64,000 bases of DNA from RGIG3040 sp964410675 (GCA_964410675.1 CAYPIB010000002.1:20112-84111); one strand, 5' to 3'; shown: positions 9,501-16,883, counted from the stretch's first letter. Translations and numbers: made by a program. Notes: a model not told the origin generated them from the letters alone.

Positions 9501-11168
9501 GGATGGTATGCTGATTCTCTTCAGTGCACTGTTATTCTGAAAGCTGTCAGAACCAATCCGAGTAATTTTATACGGGCCAATGGAGCCGGGAATGTCTACA
9601 TTTACAACGTCTGCTCCCATATGAAAATGCCGCAAAGAATTGTTTTCATCGACACGGTAAATTATTGTATTGTCAGTTCCTGTTGCCTGCTTATCAACAA
9701 CAACCTTTTCATAGAGCTTATCACCATCCAAATATTTAAAGGCAACACTATTTGCAGTTGCTGTATCGTGAATTTCAGAAACGCCCATTCCGGCAAAATA
9801 AAATTCATCTCCTACCATACTTTTAAAATTATCAAATGAAAGCTCCGTACCTGTAAATGTAAGATTCTGATCCGGAATGATAATGGACTTTAAGCTGGTA
9901 CATCCAGCAACAAGGCTTAGATCAAGCGACTCTCCTGCTTGATTAAAGTTTGACGGAAAATCAAGCGATTGTAAGCTGGAACAATTCTTAAAAGCATAAG
10001 GACCGATTTTACTTAAAACAACATTGTAATCTCCATATAAAGCAATTGACTTCATGACCCTGCAGCCTTCAAATGCATTGTCACCAACTAAAGATACATT
10101 AATCGGCATGGTAAAGCTCTGTAAGGCAGCACACTCATAAAAAGCATGATGTCCAATAATCGAAATATTAGAGTGTATATCTAATTTTACATACTTTAAG
10201 TTAACACAATTAGCAAAGGCGTAATTGCCGATTGTATTGGCGCCATTATCTAGTTCAATACCTGTTAACGAACTGCATCCTCTAAATGCATTGTCGCCAA
10301 TACCAAGAAGCTTACTTCCTGTTTTTAATGTTTCAATGTTTCCACCTGCGGAAAATACGCCCACATCGGGAGTATTATCTAATACCCAGTCCCACTTACT
10401 TACCTCATCTGTCTTACTTTTCACATGCTGATTGGAAATATAGGCTACTTCCGCATCTCTAATCCATTTTTTATCATCGGTAGTGCATGGCTTATAGATA
10501 CCGGCACTTTCCTCATAAAACATTTCCTCTGATTCTAAATTCTCCCATTCACCTCTATACTCATCACTATAAAAACAAGGCTTATATCGATCCAGTACAG
10601 TCTCTTTCTTGACTTCATTTTCACTGACGGTACCAATCTGATTTCCATCGTCATCATAAACCGGTTTCGTTATAACATTGCCTGTCGGTACTTCTATCTC
10701 TTTGTAAGCTGCATAATACAAAGGAGAACCGTCCTGCGATGCCGCAACATAACCTAAATCTGTACCTTGCGCATCCGTCAGTTTTTTAAACCCGCTGACA
10801 ACATCTGGTATTTCCAATATACCGTTTGGAAGAGAACGGCTTGCTACATATCCTACTATGACTGCGATCTTATCAGAACTATTAAGCCGGTTAATATAAG
10901 CAAACTGAAACATACCATCACCGGTAGTATAAACAGGTGTTGAATTATCTGCATTCATTTGAGGTATTGATGCTACTTTCGTGCCGCCCGGATATAAAAC
11001 CTTCTCTGCCTCATTGTTGGCTACACCAATCTGATAGCCGCCGGCTTTTGCTTCTTGAACCGGTATTGTGGCTATTAAAACCGCCGAAGCCATAAATAAC
11101 GCTGACATTGTCATACAGATTGCTCTTTTTAACCTGCTTTTCACCCTGCGTTTTTTAATCTTTGTCAT
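6576..11168 (-). CDS. Very large BspA-like LRR protein with InlB B-repeats and sortase signal
   Basis: A 1530-residue secreted protein. A signal peptide (Lys/Arg-rich start, hydrophobic core, VQEAKA) is followed by an irregular N-terminal region and then by many BspA/LRR_5 repeats to about residue 1000. Three InlB B-repeats (Listeria-Bacteroides repeat; pattern VTFY.WDG, PTREGY.FTGW) occupy about 1005-1198. A Gly/Asp/Lys tract (alternating DKDKDK) lies around 1212-1238, a divergent InlB-type repeat around 1240-1308, a Ser/Thr/Asn linker, and a C-terminal domain ending in ATHFSPYTVY. The sorting signal SPTTGD starts at residue 1492, followed by a hydrophobic segment and RKKK. The C-terminal domain and anchor resemble those of the next gene (FSPY.xY, PKW.L.IGLAAL), so the two are probably paralogues that share an anchoring route. 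The gene is 13 bases upstream of the second LRR gene and 68 bases downstream of the sortase gene. It is probably a long wall-anchored adhesin; its ligand is unknown. Confidence 0.88.
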   Translation of the reverse strand: MTKIKKRRVKSRLKRAICMTMSALFMASAVLIATIPVQEAKAGGYQIGVANNEAEKVLYPGGTKVASIPQMNADNSTPVYTTGDGMFQFAYINRLNSSDKIAVIVGYVASRSLPNGILEIPDVVSGFKKLTDAQGTDLGYVAASQDGSPLYYAAYKEIEVPTGNVITKPVYDDDGNQIGTVSENEVKKETVLDRYKPCFYSDEYRGEWENLESEEMFYEESAGIYKPCTTDDKKWIRDAEVAYISNQHVKSKTDEVSKWDWVLDNTPDVGVFSAGGNIETLKTGSKLLGIGDNAFRGCSSLTGIELDNGANTIGNYAFANCVNLKYVKLDIHSNISIIGHHAFYECAALQSFTMPINVSLVGDNAFEGCRVMKSIALYGDYNVVLSKIGPYAFKNCSSLQSLDFPSNFNQAGESLDLSLVAGCTSLKSIIIPDQNLTFTGTELSFDNFKSMVGDEFYFAGMGVSEIHDTATANSVAFKYLDGDKLYEKVVVDKQATGTDNTIIYRVDENNSLRHFHMGADVVNVDIPGSIGPYKITRIGSDSFQNNSALKRISIPSSITEIGTSAFKGCYNLKDIIFTKPIKLDSIGEGAFHTQDVEDPALVAGNRNPVLTFTGDINPDSLPFQYAMDPNNNINRGGQEKSYITFYSGWPTNLTVQYNPDTDLNELIDYPKYDELEHGSISYPDTTTEQKTAAIEAVTVYEDYIKGISSTQPTQDQWDVINSALNVVLPNGIESVAVGLFSGKDEKGNTFGTKGVNEAIQSITMKSVQDIPAYAFYGCPNLQTVITENSGVTEGESVGDYAFGDCDSLLNVTLSANINQLGLRPFKNCAKLTYAGFGEGGNFTCTNGIIFGLTDGEKTSIIECLETRGLTGDYAIGSSMVKKSELEGITGIADEAFMDCLGIGDVDLSTSAVKEIPVSCFENTTNLFSVEIPETTKSILGRAFKNSGVRSLIIPSSVDYIDSSAFTNENGSINKNITISCEEGSAAETFANIHGLTLGDMLVRKFTVTFYDWNDGILDTQKVPKGEDAKAPVPPVIKGYTFKGWKGDFTSVSRDLSIYAYYDRTDEDIKENTFTVTFYNWDGEEWDKQYVALGKAATTPVSPTREGYYFTGWLGDYSNIQEDTKVYAQFEKEDPADTRLIVNFYNHDGTNLISTQKVEPGESAYAPANPTREGYKFTGWFPAYTNITKNTDVYAQFEKSETSGSSTNSSATDGDGEGNGGDTDTDKDKDKDNDKDDDQSKTYTVTVVNGTGSGSYKVGTTVTITAGTVSGKNFTGWTTNSSGVTLASKTAQSTTFVMPANNVDVTANYSNSGSTTTTTNNSNSTSTVSGNSNTSKNKTNGSVVDISKTGISNKDKASASVSGSSDNFVVKITDSESARSEVESALLAEYGSLDDIKFFAMDISLYDSTGNTKITNTSGLSVTITMPIPDALAEYAGNNKAAGVVNQKLDKLSPKFTSIDGVPCISFVATHFSPYTVYVDTANLTAGATIDSSPTTGDGIHPKWFLVIGLAALSILTFSAAGRKKKVIVRA

Positions 11169-11236
11169 AATATCTGCTCTCCTTTATTTTGAAGTCTTCA
11201 TCTTTTGTACAACATGATTTATTATGCATGAAGACA

Positions 11237-12349
11237 TCAATTAACTTTTTTTGCTACTACTACAAATCTTCCATCTTCCCGTCCGTAATCACAAGTAGAC
11301 AGCGTCAATAGCCGATCGCCATACTGCGCTGTTACACCGGTATCATATAAAGATAATTTAGCCATTTCTGTCATGTTGGAATTAAATTCCTCCTCAGAAT
11401 TCGCATCAATAAACTGATAGTATTTAAAGGTAATTTCTTCCTCATAATAAACCTGTGAAAGAAATACATACATCACTTCGTAAGTCCCCTCTTCATAAAT
11501 TGTATCAAATAGTATGAAAGGATGTTTTTTATAAAAAGACTCTTTTTTATAACCATCTAACTGTCCAAACATCTTTCCCGATTTCATATGATGTCCATAT
11601 ATAATCAAATTCGTACTGGGCTCTGTGATACTACAGTCTTTATCAAGAAAAAGACTGCCGTTTTTATCTTTTTTCTGATTTGTATTGTGATCTAAATAAT
11701 ACAAATTATCTTTTGCCTGCATAATCGGATAGTCTATTAATGTATCGTCAATTTTGAGCCAACCGATTAGGTTTTTATTGTTTTTATACAAAGTTTTGTA
11801 CTTTTCCAAAACAACAAAATCCCTTTCTTCATTTACATCCTTATGTACTACAATCTCATCTTTTCCCATAGCATTTAATGCTTCGTTTTCTTTTAGACTC
11901 GCCATCCTCTGCTGTTCCTGGTCTTTGCGCAACGCTTCGGCATAATATAAGCCGAAATATCCCAAGCAGACAACAGCAACAAGCAATAGAATAATTTTTG
12001 CAAATCTTCTAGTACGATATTCTTTTTCTGTCAGAACAACAATCTGCTTTTTTATTTTTTTATAATCATCCGTTGTTAACTCACGTTTATCCGGTTCCCT
12101 CCCAAAAGTTCCGGCACGGATACTTCTTACAAGCTCAAAAACCTCATTTATAAACTCTTCTCCCAATATCCCTTCAAATTGAAGTTTTTTCGATTGAATC
12201 GTCTGGTACAAACTTAAAATACTATTTTTATCTTTAAAATTAATTTTTTGCTTTAATATCTGTATTTTTCTTTGGTCTCGAAGAGCTCTTTCATAATCCA
12301 ATCTCTTATTGAATTCATGTCCCTCCACATGCCACTTCTTTACTGTCAT
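11237..12349 (-). CDS. Class B sortase with long cytoplasmic N-terminus
   Basis: A 370-residue membrane-bound transpeptidase that cleaves sorting signals and links surface proteins to peptidoglycan. The C-terminal 190 residues are a class B sortase fold with the complete triad: His253 in IYGHHM, Cys353 in TLSTCDY and Arg361 in EDGRFVVVA. One transmembrane helix lies at about 117-137. The 115 residues before it are charged, predicted cytoplasmic, and unusual, since typical SrtB proteins are about 230-250 residues with the helix at the very N-terminus. It is the first gene of the operon, followed by two proteins with SPxTGD sorting signals that are its likely substrates. AAGGAG lies about 12 bases before the ATG, a rather long spacing. 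The enzyme class is firm; substrate assignment is inferred from context and from the known (S/P)PxTG specificity of clostridial SrtB. Confidence 0.9.
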   Translation of the reverse strand: MTVKKWHVEGHEFNKRLDYERALRDQRKIQILKQKINFKDKNSILSLYQTIQSKKLQFEGILGEEFINEVFELVRSIRAGTFGREPDKRELTTDDYKKIKKQIVVLTEKEYRTRRFAKIILLLVAVVCLGYFGLYYAEALRKDQEQQRMASLKENEALNAMGKDEIVVHKDVNEERDFVVLEKYKTLYKNNKNLIGWLKIDDTLIDYPIMQAKDNLYYLDHNTNQKKDKNGSLFLDKDCSITEPSTNLIIYGHHMKSGKMFGQLDGYKKESFYKKHPFILFDTIYEEGTYEVMYVFLSQVYYEEEITFKYYQFIDANSEEEFNSNMTEMAKLSLYDTGVTAQYGDRLLTLSTCDYGREDGRFVVVAKKVN

Positions 12350-12405
12350 GTTAAAATGACTCTCCTTGCTTTTTATAATCTCAACATTTTATAACGTATA
12401 TTTCT

Positions 12406-12433
12406 ATTCTACAATATATTGCAATAAATTCAA
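12406..12433 (-). promoter_or_regulatory. Possible promoter of the sortase operon
   Basis: Minus-strand reading shows TTGAAT (12428-12433), a 16-base spacer and TAGAAT (12406-12411), about 57 bases before the sortase start. It resembles a sigma-A promoter but is not strong. Confidence 0.45.
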
Positions 12434-12514
12434 CCCGAAATTTTTTTCCAAATGAGAAACATTGGCAAGCATGCTTACATAGACTAAAGCATAATCAAAA
12501 AATGGAGGCTCAAT

Positions 12515-12787
12515 ATGAGTGATTTAACAGCAAGCCACTGTGGGTGTGGCAATTCTTGCAATAATTCTTGTAATAACGGATTTGGCGGAAGCAGCATTAT
12601 TTTTATTCTCATTTTATTATGCTGCTGTGGCGGCAACGGTGGTTTTGGCGGTGGCGGCTGCGGCAATAGCTGCAATGATGGATGCGGCAATAACAACGGT
12701 GGCTGCGACATTATTTTCTTAATTCTTATCTTATGCTGCTGTGGCGGTGGAAATGGTATATTTGGCGGTGGCGGCTGCGGCTGCTAA
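12515..12787 (+). CDS. Small Gly/Cys-rich protein with internal duplication
   Basis: A 90-residue protein composed almost entirely of Gly, Cys, Asn and two hydrophobic strips. It consists of two similar halves, each made of an Asn/Gly/Cys-rich stretch, a run like IIFILILLCCCGG and a GFGGGGCG tail. NCBI-style annotations give such proteins the uninformative name chorion class high-cysteine HCB protein 13 in Clostridia; no function is established. The hydrophobic strips could insert into a membrane, or the Cys runs could crosslink or bind metal, as in spore-coat-like material. GGAGG lies six bases before the ATG, and a strong terminator follows at once, so it is probably its own transcript. The Gly/Cys codon composition is very different from neighbouring genes, as expected from its residue content. 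That it is a real gene is supported by the ribosome-binding site, the duplication and the terminator. Confidence 0.75.
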   Translation: MSDLTASHCGCGNSCNNSCNNGFGGSSIIFILILLCCCGGNGGFGGGGCGNSCNDGCGNNNGGCDIIFLILILCCCGGGNGIFGGGGCGC

Positions 12788-12801
12788 TTTTTAAACTTTG
12801 T

Positions 12802-12833
12802 AAAAGGACGATACTAAGTTATCGTCCTTTTGC
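12802..12833 (+). terminator. Terminator after the Gly/Cys-rich gene
   Basis: A perfect hairpin with arms AAAAGGACGATA (12802-12813) and TATCGTCCTTTT (12820-12831), ending in a short T run. It lies 15 bases after the stop codon of the Gly/Cys-rich gene. Confidence 0.8.
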
Positions 12834-12868
12834 ATATAGTAGACTAATACTATTTGAAGGAGTTTTCC

Positions 12869-13330
12869 ATGGAAGACGAAAAAATCACTGCTTTTGATAC
12901 ACTATTCACAAGCAACCACATACAAATATTAAAACTTGCACTGCCGCTGCTGCCTGCTGAAAAGCAATATTTTGGTGCAGTTTTTATTAAATATATGGAA
13001 TTAAACTACACGCTCAACTTGATACGTCATCTAAATGATAATATTTATTCAAGTGAAATGGCCAAAAATTATAACATTGAAACCTTTTTACAGGAAATAA
13101 TTCCATATTGCGGTGTAAAAGAGAGAGAACAGATAAAAAAAATGCACGGAATGCTAAATAGCTTTAAAAGTTTTCAGGAAATTAAGAGCATGATGGATCT
13201 TATGAATGGTGTCAATGGTGATGGCAGCGGCGACGGCGGCGACAGCGGTTTTTCTATGGATTTACTCAAAGGAATGCTTTCAGAAGAACAACGCTCAATG
13301 TTTGATATGTTTATGGCAGGAGGTGAATAA
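12869..13330 (+). CDS. Unknown small protein
   Basis: A 153-residue soluble protein whose family I cannot name with confidence. The N-terminal two thirds is helical and Leu-rich (for example AFDTLFTSNHIQILKLAL). A short Gly/Asp-rich linker (NGDGSGDGGDSG, about residues 114-125) follows, then a C-terminal amphipathic helix containing DLLKGMLSEEQRSMFDMF. I chose the ATG at 12869, because AAGGAG lies six bases before it; an in-frame start five codons upstream would place the ribosome-binding site inside the gene. It sits one base before the next gene, so the two are translationally coupled. The Gly/Cys-rich gene just upstream has its own terminator. Association with that family may point to a spore or envelope role, but this is only contextual. 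Confidence 0.75.
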   Translation: MEDEKITAFDTLFTSNHIQILKLALPLLPAEKQYFGAVFIKYMELNYTLNLIRHLNDNIYSSEMAKNYNIETFLQEIIPYCGVKEREQIKKMHGMLNSFKSFQEIKSMMDLMNGVNGDGSGDGGDSGFSMDLLKGMLSEEQRSMFDMFMAGGE

Positions 13331-13331
13331 A

Positions 13332-13607
13332 ATGTCAGACAACCATTGGATGAATGATAAACGAATTGAATCTATTGATACTAAAAAACTAGATTTCATT
13401 CAAAAACTAGTCTTTGAAATTGACGGACTTGATCCAAAGCAAAGACTGCCCTTTTTGTTAGCATTAGCTAACCGGGCTAAAACTGAACATATTTCTTTTG
13501 AAAATGATGAAGTTGAATTAATCATCTCTGTTTTAAAAGAATACAGCACACCAGAGGAAGTAAATAAAATGGATAAAATCATAAAAATGTTTCAAAATAA
13601 GAAATAA
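13332..13607 (+). CDS. Unknown small helical protein
   Basis: A 91-residue acidic/basic helical protein with no recognised domain and no signal peptide or membrane segment. It starts one base after the stop of the preceding unknown gene, with AGGAGGTG overlapping the end of that gene as ribosome-binding site. It is therefore very likely co-expressed and may act with it. The repeated leucine pattern (for example RLPFLLALANRAK) suggests a small helical bundle. A strong bidirectional terminator follows the stop codon by a few bases. Confidence 0.75.
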   Translation: MSDNHWMNDKRIESIDTKKLDFIQKLVFEIDGLDPKQRLPFLLALANRAKTEHISFENDEVELIISVLKEYSTPEEVNKMDKIIKMFQNKK

Positions 13608-13610
13608 AAA

Positions 13611-13650
13611 TATGCTGCCGTACTATGAAACAGTACGACAGCATATTTTT
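13611..13650. terminator. Bidirectional terminator
   Basis: A hairpin with arms of 13 bases (13612-13624 and 13632-13644, one mismatch) is flanked by A-rich and T-rich runs. It can serve both the converging plus-strand gene pair and the minus-strand membrane protein gene. Confidence 0.8.
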
Positions 13651-13652
13651 GT

Positions 13653-14069
13653 TTACATTTCCTTGGCATATTTATTCATTAAAAACATTTCAATCATATT
13701 TTTTAATAGAAATACGGAAATAATACATAGTGTCAGCCAAAGCGGTGCTTTAATTAATATACATATATATGCAATTCCCATAATAAACCACTGAACAATA
13801 TCTGCACTTTTTGCCTTTGCTTTGTTTCGAATCATTATGTTTCGCTCATCTGCACTTTCAACGCTTTCCTGTTTATACTCTTTTGGATGCTTTTCATAAA
13901 AATTCAGCATAAATAGTTTAGAAACCGCTGCACCAAATATTCCGGCTCCAATTCCAAGGCATACACCGCCAATATTCCTTACCTCTTCTCCTCTGAAAAA
14001 AAATACGCCAAACACTGCCAATGCTAAGCCTAGAACAACCAGACATAAATAAAATAGTTTTTTCTTCAT
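13653..14069 (-). CDS. Small membrane protein paired with an XRE regulator (DUF2178-like)
   Basis: A 138-residue integral membrane protein with two helices near the N-terminus (about 5-25 and 33-53), a hydrophilic middle containing DERNIMIRNKAKAKS, and two helices near the C-terminus. The DER.I.IRNKA motif and the pairing with a small XRE regulator resemble DUF2178-type membrane proteins, whose function is not established. Its start overlaps the stop of the XRE gene by 4 bases, so the two are translationally coupled. It may be the target controlled by the regulator or may modulate it; nothing in the sequence decides this. Confidence 0.75.
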   Translation of the reverse strand: MKKKLFYLCLVVLGLALAVFGVFFFRGEEVRNIGGVCLGIGAGIFGAAVSKLFMLNFYEKHPKEYKQESVESADERNIMIRNKAKAKSADIVQWFIMGIAYICILIKAPLWLTLCIISVFLLKNMIEMFLMNKYAKEM

Positions 14070-14269
14070 TTTACTTCCTCCTCATAAATAAAAATTTCTT
14101 CAATTGCCATATTAAAATAATTTGCAATTTTAAATGCCAGTATAATCGATGGATTATATCTTCCGTTTTCCAAAGACCCAATCGTTTGTCTTGATACTTC
14201 AAGAGCTGCTGCTAATTCTTCTTGTTTGATTCCCCGCCCTTTTCTTATTTCCTCCAAACGGTTTTTCAT
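14066..14269 (-). CDS. Small XRE-family transcriptional regulator
   Basis: A 67-residue protein that is essentially one Cro/C1-type helix-turn-helix (residues 4-58; QEELAAALEVSRQTIGSLE is the core). It belongs to the YozG-like stand-alone HTH class that typically lies next to small membrane protein genes. GAGGAG precedes the ATG. The upstream region has a strong promoter flanked by two 18-base direct repeats, which are the obvious candidates for its own operator, so negative autoregulation is likely. It overlaps the following membrane protein gene by 4 bases. Confidence 0.9.
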   Translation of the reverse strand: MKNRLEEIRKGRGIKQEELAAALEVSRQTIGSLENGRYNPSIILAFKIANYFNMAIEEIFIYEEEVK

Positions 14270-14282
14270 TCTTATCTCCTCC

Positions 14283-14348
14283 TCATGTAAAGTAAGCTTT
14301 CCTTAACTCAATACTATCATACCCTCTTTTTCATGTCAAGCAAACTTT
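14283..14348 (-). promoter_or_regulatory. XRE promoter with two direct-repeat operators
   Basis: Minus-strand promoter TTGACA (14334-14339), a 17-base spacer and TAGTAT (14311-14316). Two 18-base direct repeats of consensus TCATGTMAAGYAARCTTT (plus-strand reading) lie at 14331-14348, covering the -35 box, and at 14283-14300, just downstream of the start point; they differ at three positions. The arrangement suits autorepression by the XRE protein. Confidence 0.75.
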
Positions 14349-14363
14349 CCATTTAATTTAAAA

Positions 14364-14403
14364 AAATGAGATTATCATCCCAATCGGAAAAATAATCTCA
14401 TTT
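14364..14403. terminator. leuS terminator
   Basis: A hairpin with perfect 12-base arms (AAATGAGATTAT at 14364-14375 and its complement at 14392-14403) lies just beyond the leuS stop codon. A T run follows on the minus strand. Confidence 0.8.
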
Positions 14404-14406
14404 TTA

Positions 14407-16818
14407 TTATTTTATAACAATATTAACAATTCTGCCCGGCACATAAATTTCTTTGACTATATTACCGGTTAGTCTGCTTCCAAGTGCCTCTTTTCCTGCT
14501 AAAAGCGCATCCTCTTTGGAAATGTCAGCAGCAACTGTGATTACCGTTTTGGTTTTGCCGTTGATTTGAACCGCAATTTTCTTTTCATCATCTACCATCG
14601 CAGCCTGATCTGCAATTGGCCATGACTGATGAAATACACTGCCGCTAAAGCCTAGTGCCTGCCACAACTCCTCTGTAATATGCGGTGCAAATGGAGATAA
14701 TAAAACAACTGCTGTTTTTAATGTCTCTTTGTCAATCCCATCATGTCTAGCCATATCAAGCATTTTATTATTATACTCCATAAAGCCGGAAACTACTGTA
14801 TTTAAACTGAAATTTTCTACTCTCTGTGAAATATCAAAAATCATCTTATTGCGGACTTTTAACATTTCCTTTGAAGGCTTCACTCCACTATCCTTGTAAT
14901 CCATAACAAGATTATAGAATCGGGTAATAAAACGATATACCCCTTCAATTCCCCGGTCATCCCATTCCGAATCTAATTCCGGCGGACCAACGAACAATTC
15001 ATACAATCTAAGCGAATCACAGCCATAATCTCTGACTAAATCATCCGGGGAAACAACATTTCCCTTTGATTTTGACATTTTAATACCGTTTTTACCGGTT
15101 ATCATACCTTGGTTGAAGAGCTTAGTAAAAGGCTCATCAAAATCAATAACACCAATATCAGATAAAAACTTTGTATAGAAACGGGAGTAAAGCAAGTGAA
15201 GTACCGCATGCTCTACACCGCCAACATACATATCAACCGGCAAATATTTTGCTGCCTTTTCACGACTGACAATTTCTTTTTCGTTTTTACTGTCAACATA
15301 GCGAAGAAAATACCAAGAAGAACCCGCCCATTGAGGCATCGTATTCGTTTCTCTTTTTGCCGGTGCACCACAGCAGGGGCAAGTCGTATTGACCCATTCT
15401 GCAATATCCGCAAGCGGGGATTCACCGGTTCCGGTTGGCTGATAGGATTCAACCTCCGGAAGCAGTAAAGGCAATTGCTCCTCCGGTACCGGTACGCTGC
15501 CGCACTTTTCACAATGAATAATCGGAATTGGTTCTCCCCAGTAACGTTGACGAGAAAATACCCAGTCTCTCAGTTTATAATTTACGGTTTTATGGCCAAA
15601 GCCCTTTTCCTCAATTATATTCGGTGCTTCTTGCTTTAATACTGCGGATTCCATGCCATTCCAGTCACCGGAATTAATCACAATTCCATCTGCTTCTGTA
15701 TAAGCCTCCGTCATATTTTCTATTTCTTTTCCGTCTTTTGCAATCACCTGCAAAATCGGAATATTAAATTTCTTTGCAAATTCAAAGTCTCTGTCATCAT
15801 GAGCAGGTACACACATAATCGCGCCGGTACCATAATCAGCAAGTACATAATCCGAGAGCCAAATAGGTGTTTTGGCACCATTTAAAGGATTGACTGCATA
15901 GCTTCCGGTAAACACCCCGGTCTTTTCTTTGTCCTGAAGTCGGTCTACATTTGATTTCATCGAAGCATCCAAAATATACTTGTCCACTGCTTCCTTTGTC
16001 TCTTCTGTTGCCAGCTTTGCTGCCAGCTCATGCTCCGGTGCCAGTACCATAAAAGTAGCACCATACAGTGTATCCGGACGAGTTGTATATACTGTAATTG
16101 CATCCTTACTGCCATCTACTGTAAAATCAACTTCTGCTCCATAAGATTTTCCAATCCAGTCCGCCTGCATCTTCTTAACCTTCTCAGGCCAATCCAGCTT
16201 ATCTAAATCATCCAATAATCTATCGGCATACTTCGTAATGCGAAGCATCCACTGCTTTAAGTTTTTCTTAGTAACTTTAGAACTGCAGCGTTCACATTCA
16301 CCGTTAACTACCTCTTCATTTGCAAGCCCTGTTTTACACGATGGACACCAATTAATCGGCATTTCTTTCTCGTATGCCAGTCCTTCCTTAAACATTTTCA
16401 CAAAAATCCATTGCGTCCATTTATAAAATTCCGGATCGGTTGTATCTACTTCCATATCCCAATCATAAAGTGCTGAAATCTGTTTGATCTGATGTCTGAT
16501 ATTATTAACATTTTCTGCGGTAGAAATTTTGGGATGAACACCTTTTTGAATCGCATAGTTTTCTGCCGGAAGACCAAAGGAATCCCATCCCATTGGATGG
16601 ATGATATAATTTCCGTTTAACATTTTATAACGGCTCCATACATCCGAAATTACATAGCCGCGCCAATGTCCTACATGAAGACCATTGCCCGATGGATAAG
16701 GAAACATATCCAAACAGTAATATTTGGGTTTTTGGCCATCATTTATATTAACCGGATTTATCTCCCATTCTTTTCGCCATTTTTCTTCAATCTCTCGATG
16801 ATTGTAAGGTATTGCCAT
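14407..16818 (-). CDS. leuS: Leucyl-tRNA synthetase
   Basis: An 803-residue class Ia aminoacyl-tRNA synthetase that charges tRNA-Leu. It has the HIGH-type motif as GNGLHVGHWRGY (about residues 43-54), a zinc-binding CPSCKTGLANEEV segment, a CP1 editing domain with TTRPDTLYGATF, a second CPCCGAP knuckle, and the KMSKS loop exactly as GIKMSKSKGNVV. The C-terminal anticodon-binding and Leu-specific domains are present. Length is normal for bacterial LeuRS. AGGAGG precedes the ATG by eight bases. It appears to be monocistronic, with a promoter embedded in the terminator of the gene upstream and a strong terminator after its stop. I see no T-box leader, although leuS often has one in Firmicutes. 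Confidence 0.97.
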   Translation of the reverse strand: MAIPYNHREIEEKWRKEWEINPVNINDGQKPKYYCLDMFPYPSGNGLHVGHWRGYVISDVWSRYKMLNGNYIIHPMGWDSFGLPAENYAIQKGVHPKISTAENVNNIRHQIKQISALYDWDMEVDTTDPEFYKWTQWIFVKMFKEGLAYEKEMPINWCPSCKTGLANEEVVNGECERCSSKVTKKNLKQWMLRITKYADRLLDDLDKLDWPEKVKKMQADWIGKSYGAEVDFTVDGSKDAITVYTTRPDTLYGATFMVLAPEHELAAKLATEETKEAVDKYILDASMKSNVDRLQDKEKTGVFTGSYAVNPLNGAKTPIWLSDYVLADYGTGAIMCVPAHDDRDFEFAKKFNIPILQVIAKDGKEIENMTEAYTEADGIVINSGDWNGMESAVLKQEAPNIIEEKGFGHKTVNYKLRDWVFSRQRYWGEPIPIIHCEKCGSVPVPEEQLPLLLPEVESYQPTGTGESPLADIAEWVNTTCPCCGAPAKRETNTMPQWAGSSWYFLRYVDSKNEKEIVSREKAAKYLPVDMYVGGVEHAVLHLLYSRFYTKFLSDIGVIDFDEPFTKLFNQGMITGKNGIKMSKSKGNVVSPDDLVRDYGCDSLRLYELFVGPPELDSEWDDRGIEGVYRFITRFYNLVMDYKDSGVKPSKEMLKVRNKMIFDISQRVENFSLNTVVSGFMEYNNKMLDMARHDGIDKETLKTAVVLLSPFAPHITEELWQALGFSGSVFHQSWPIADQAAMVDDEKKIAVQINGKTKTVITVAADISKEDALLAGKEALGSRLTGNIVKEIYVPGRIVNIVIK

Positions 16819-16837
16819 CTCTTCTTCCTCCTAAAAA

Positions 16838-16883
16838 ATCAAGCCTTTCGCATGGATTTTTAATATCCCCATGCATTAGGCTT
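16838..16883 (-). terminator. Terminator-like hairpin overlapping the leuS transcription start
   Basis: Minus-strand reading gives arms at 16869-16883 and 16841-16855 (two mismatches) followed by a T run, directly before the leuS ribosome-binding site. It can stop read-through from the upstream membrane protein gene. Confidence 0.7.

Noticed and set aside
12515..12787. The Gly/Cys-rich frame as a shadow of a minus-strand Pro/Leu-rich frame.
   Set aside because: The plus-strand frame has a correctly spaced GGAGG, an ordered internal duplication and a terminator right after the stop; the minus-strand frame has none of these.
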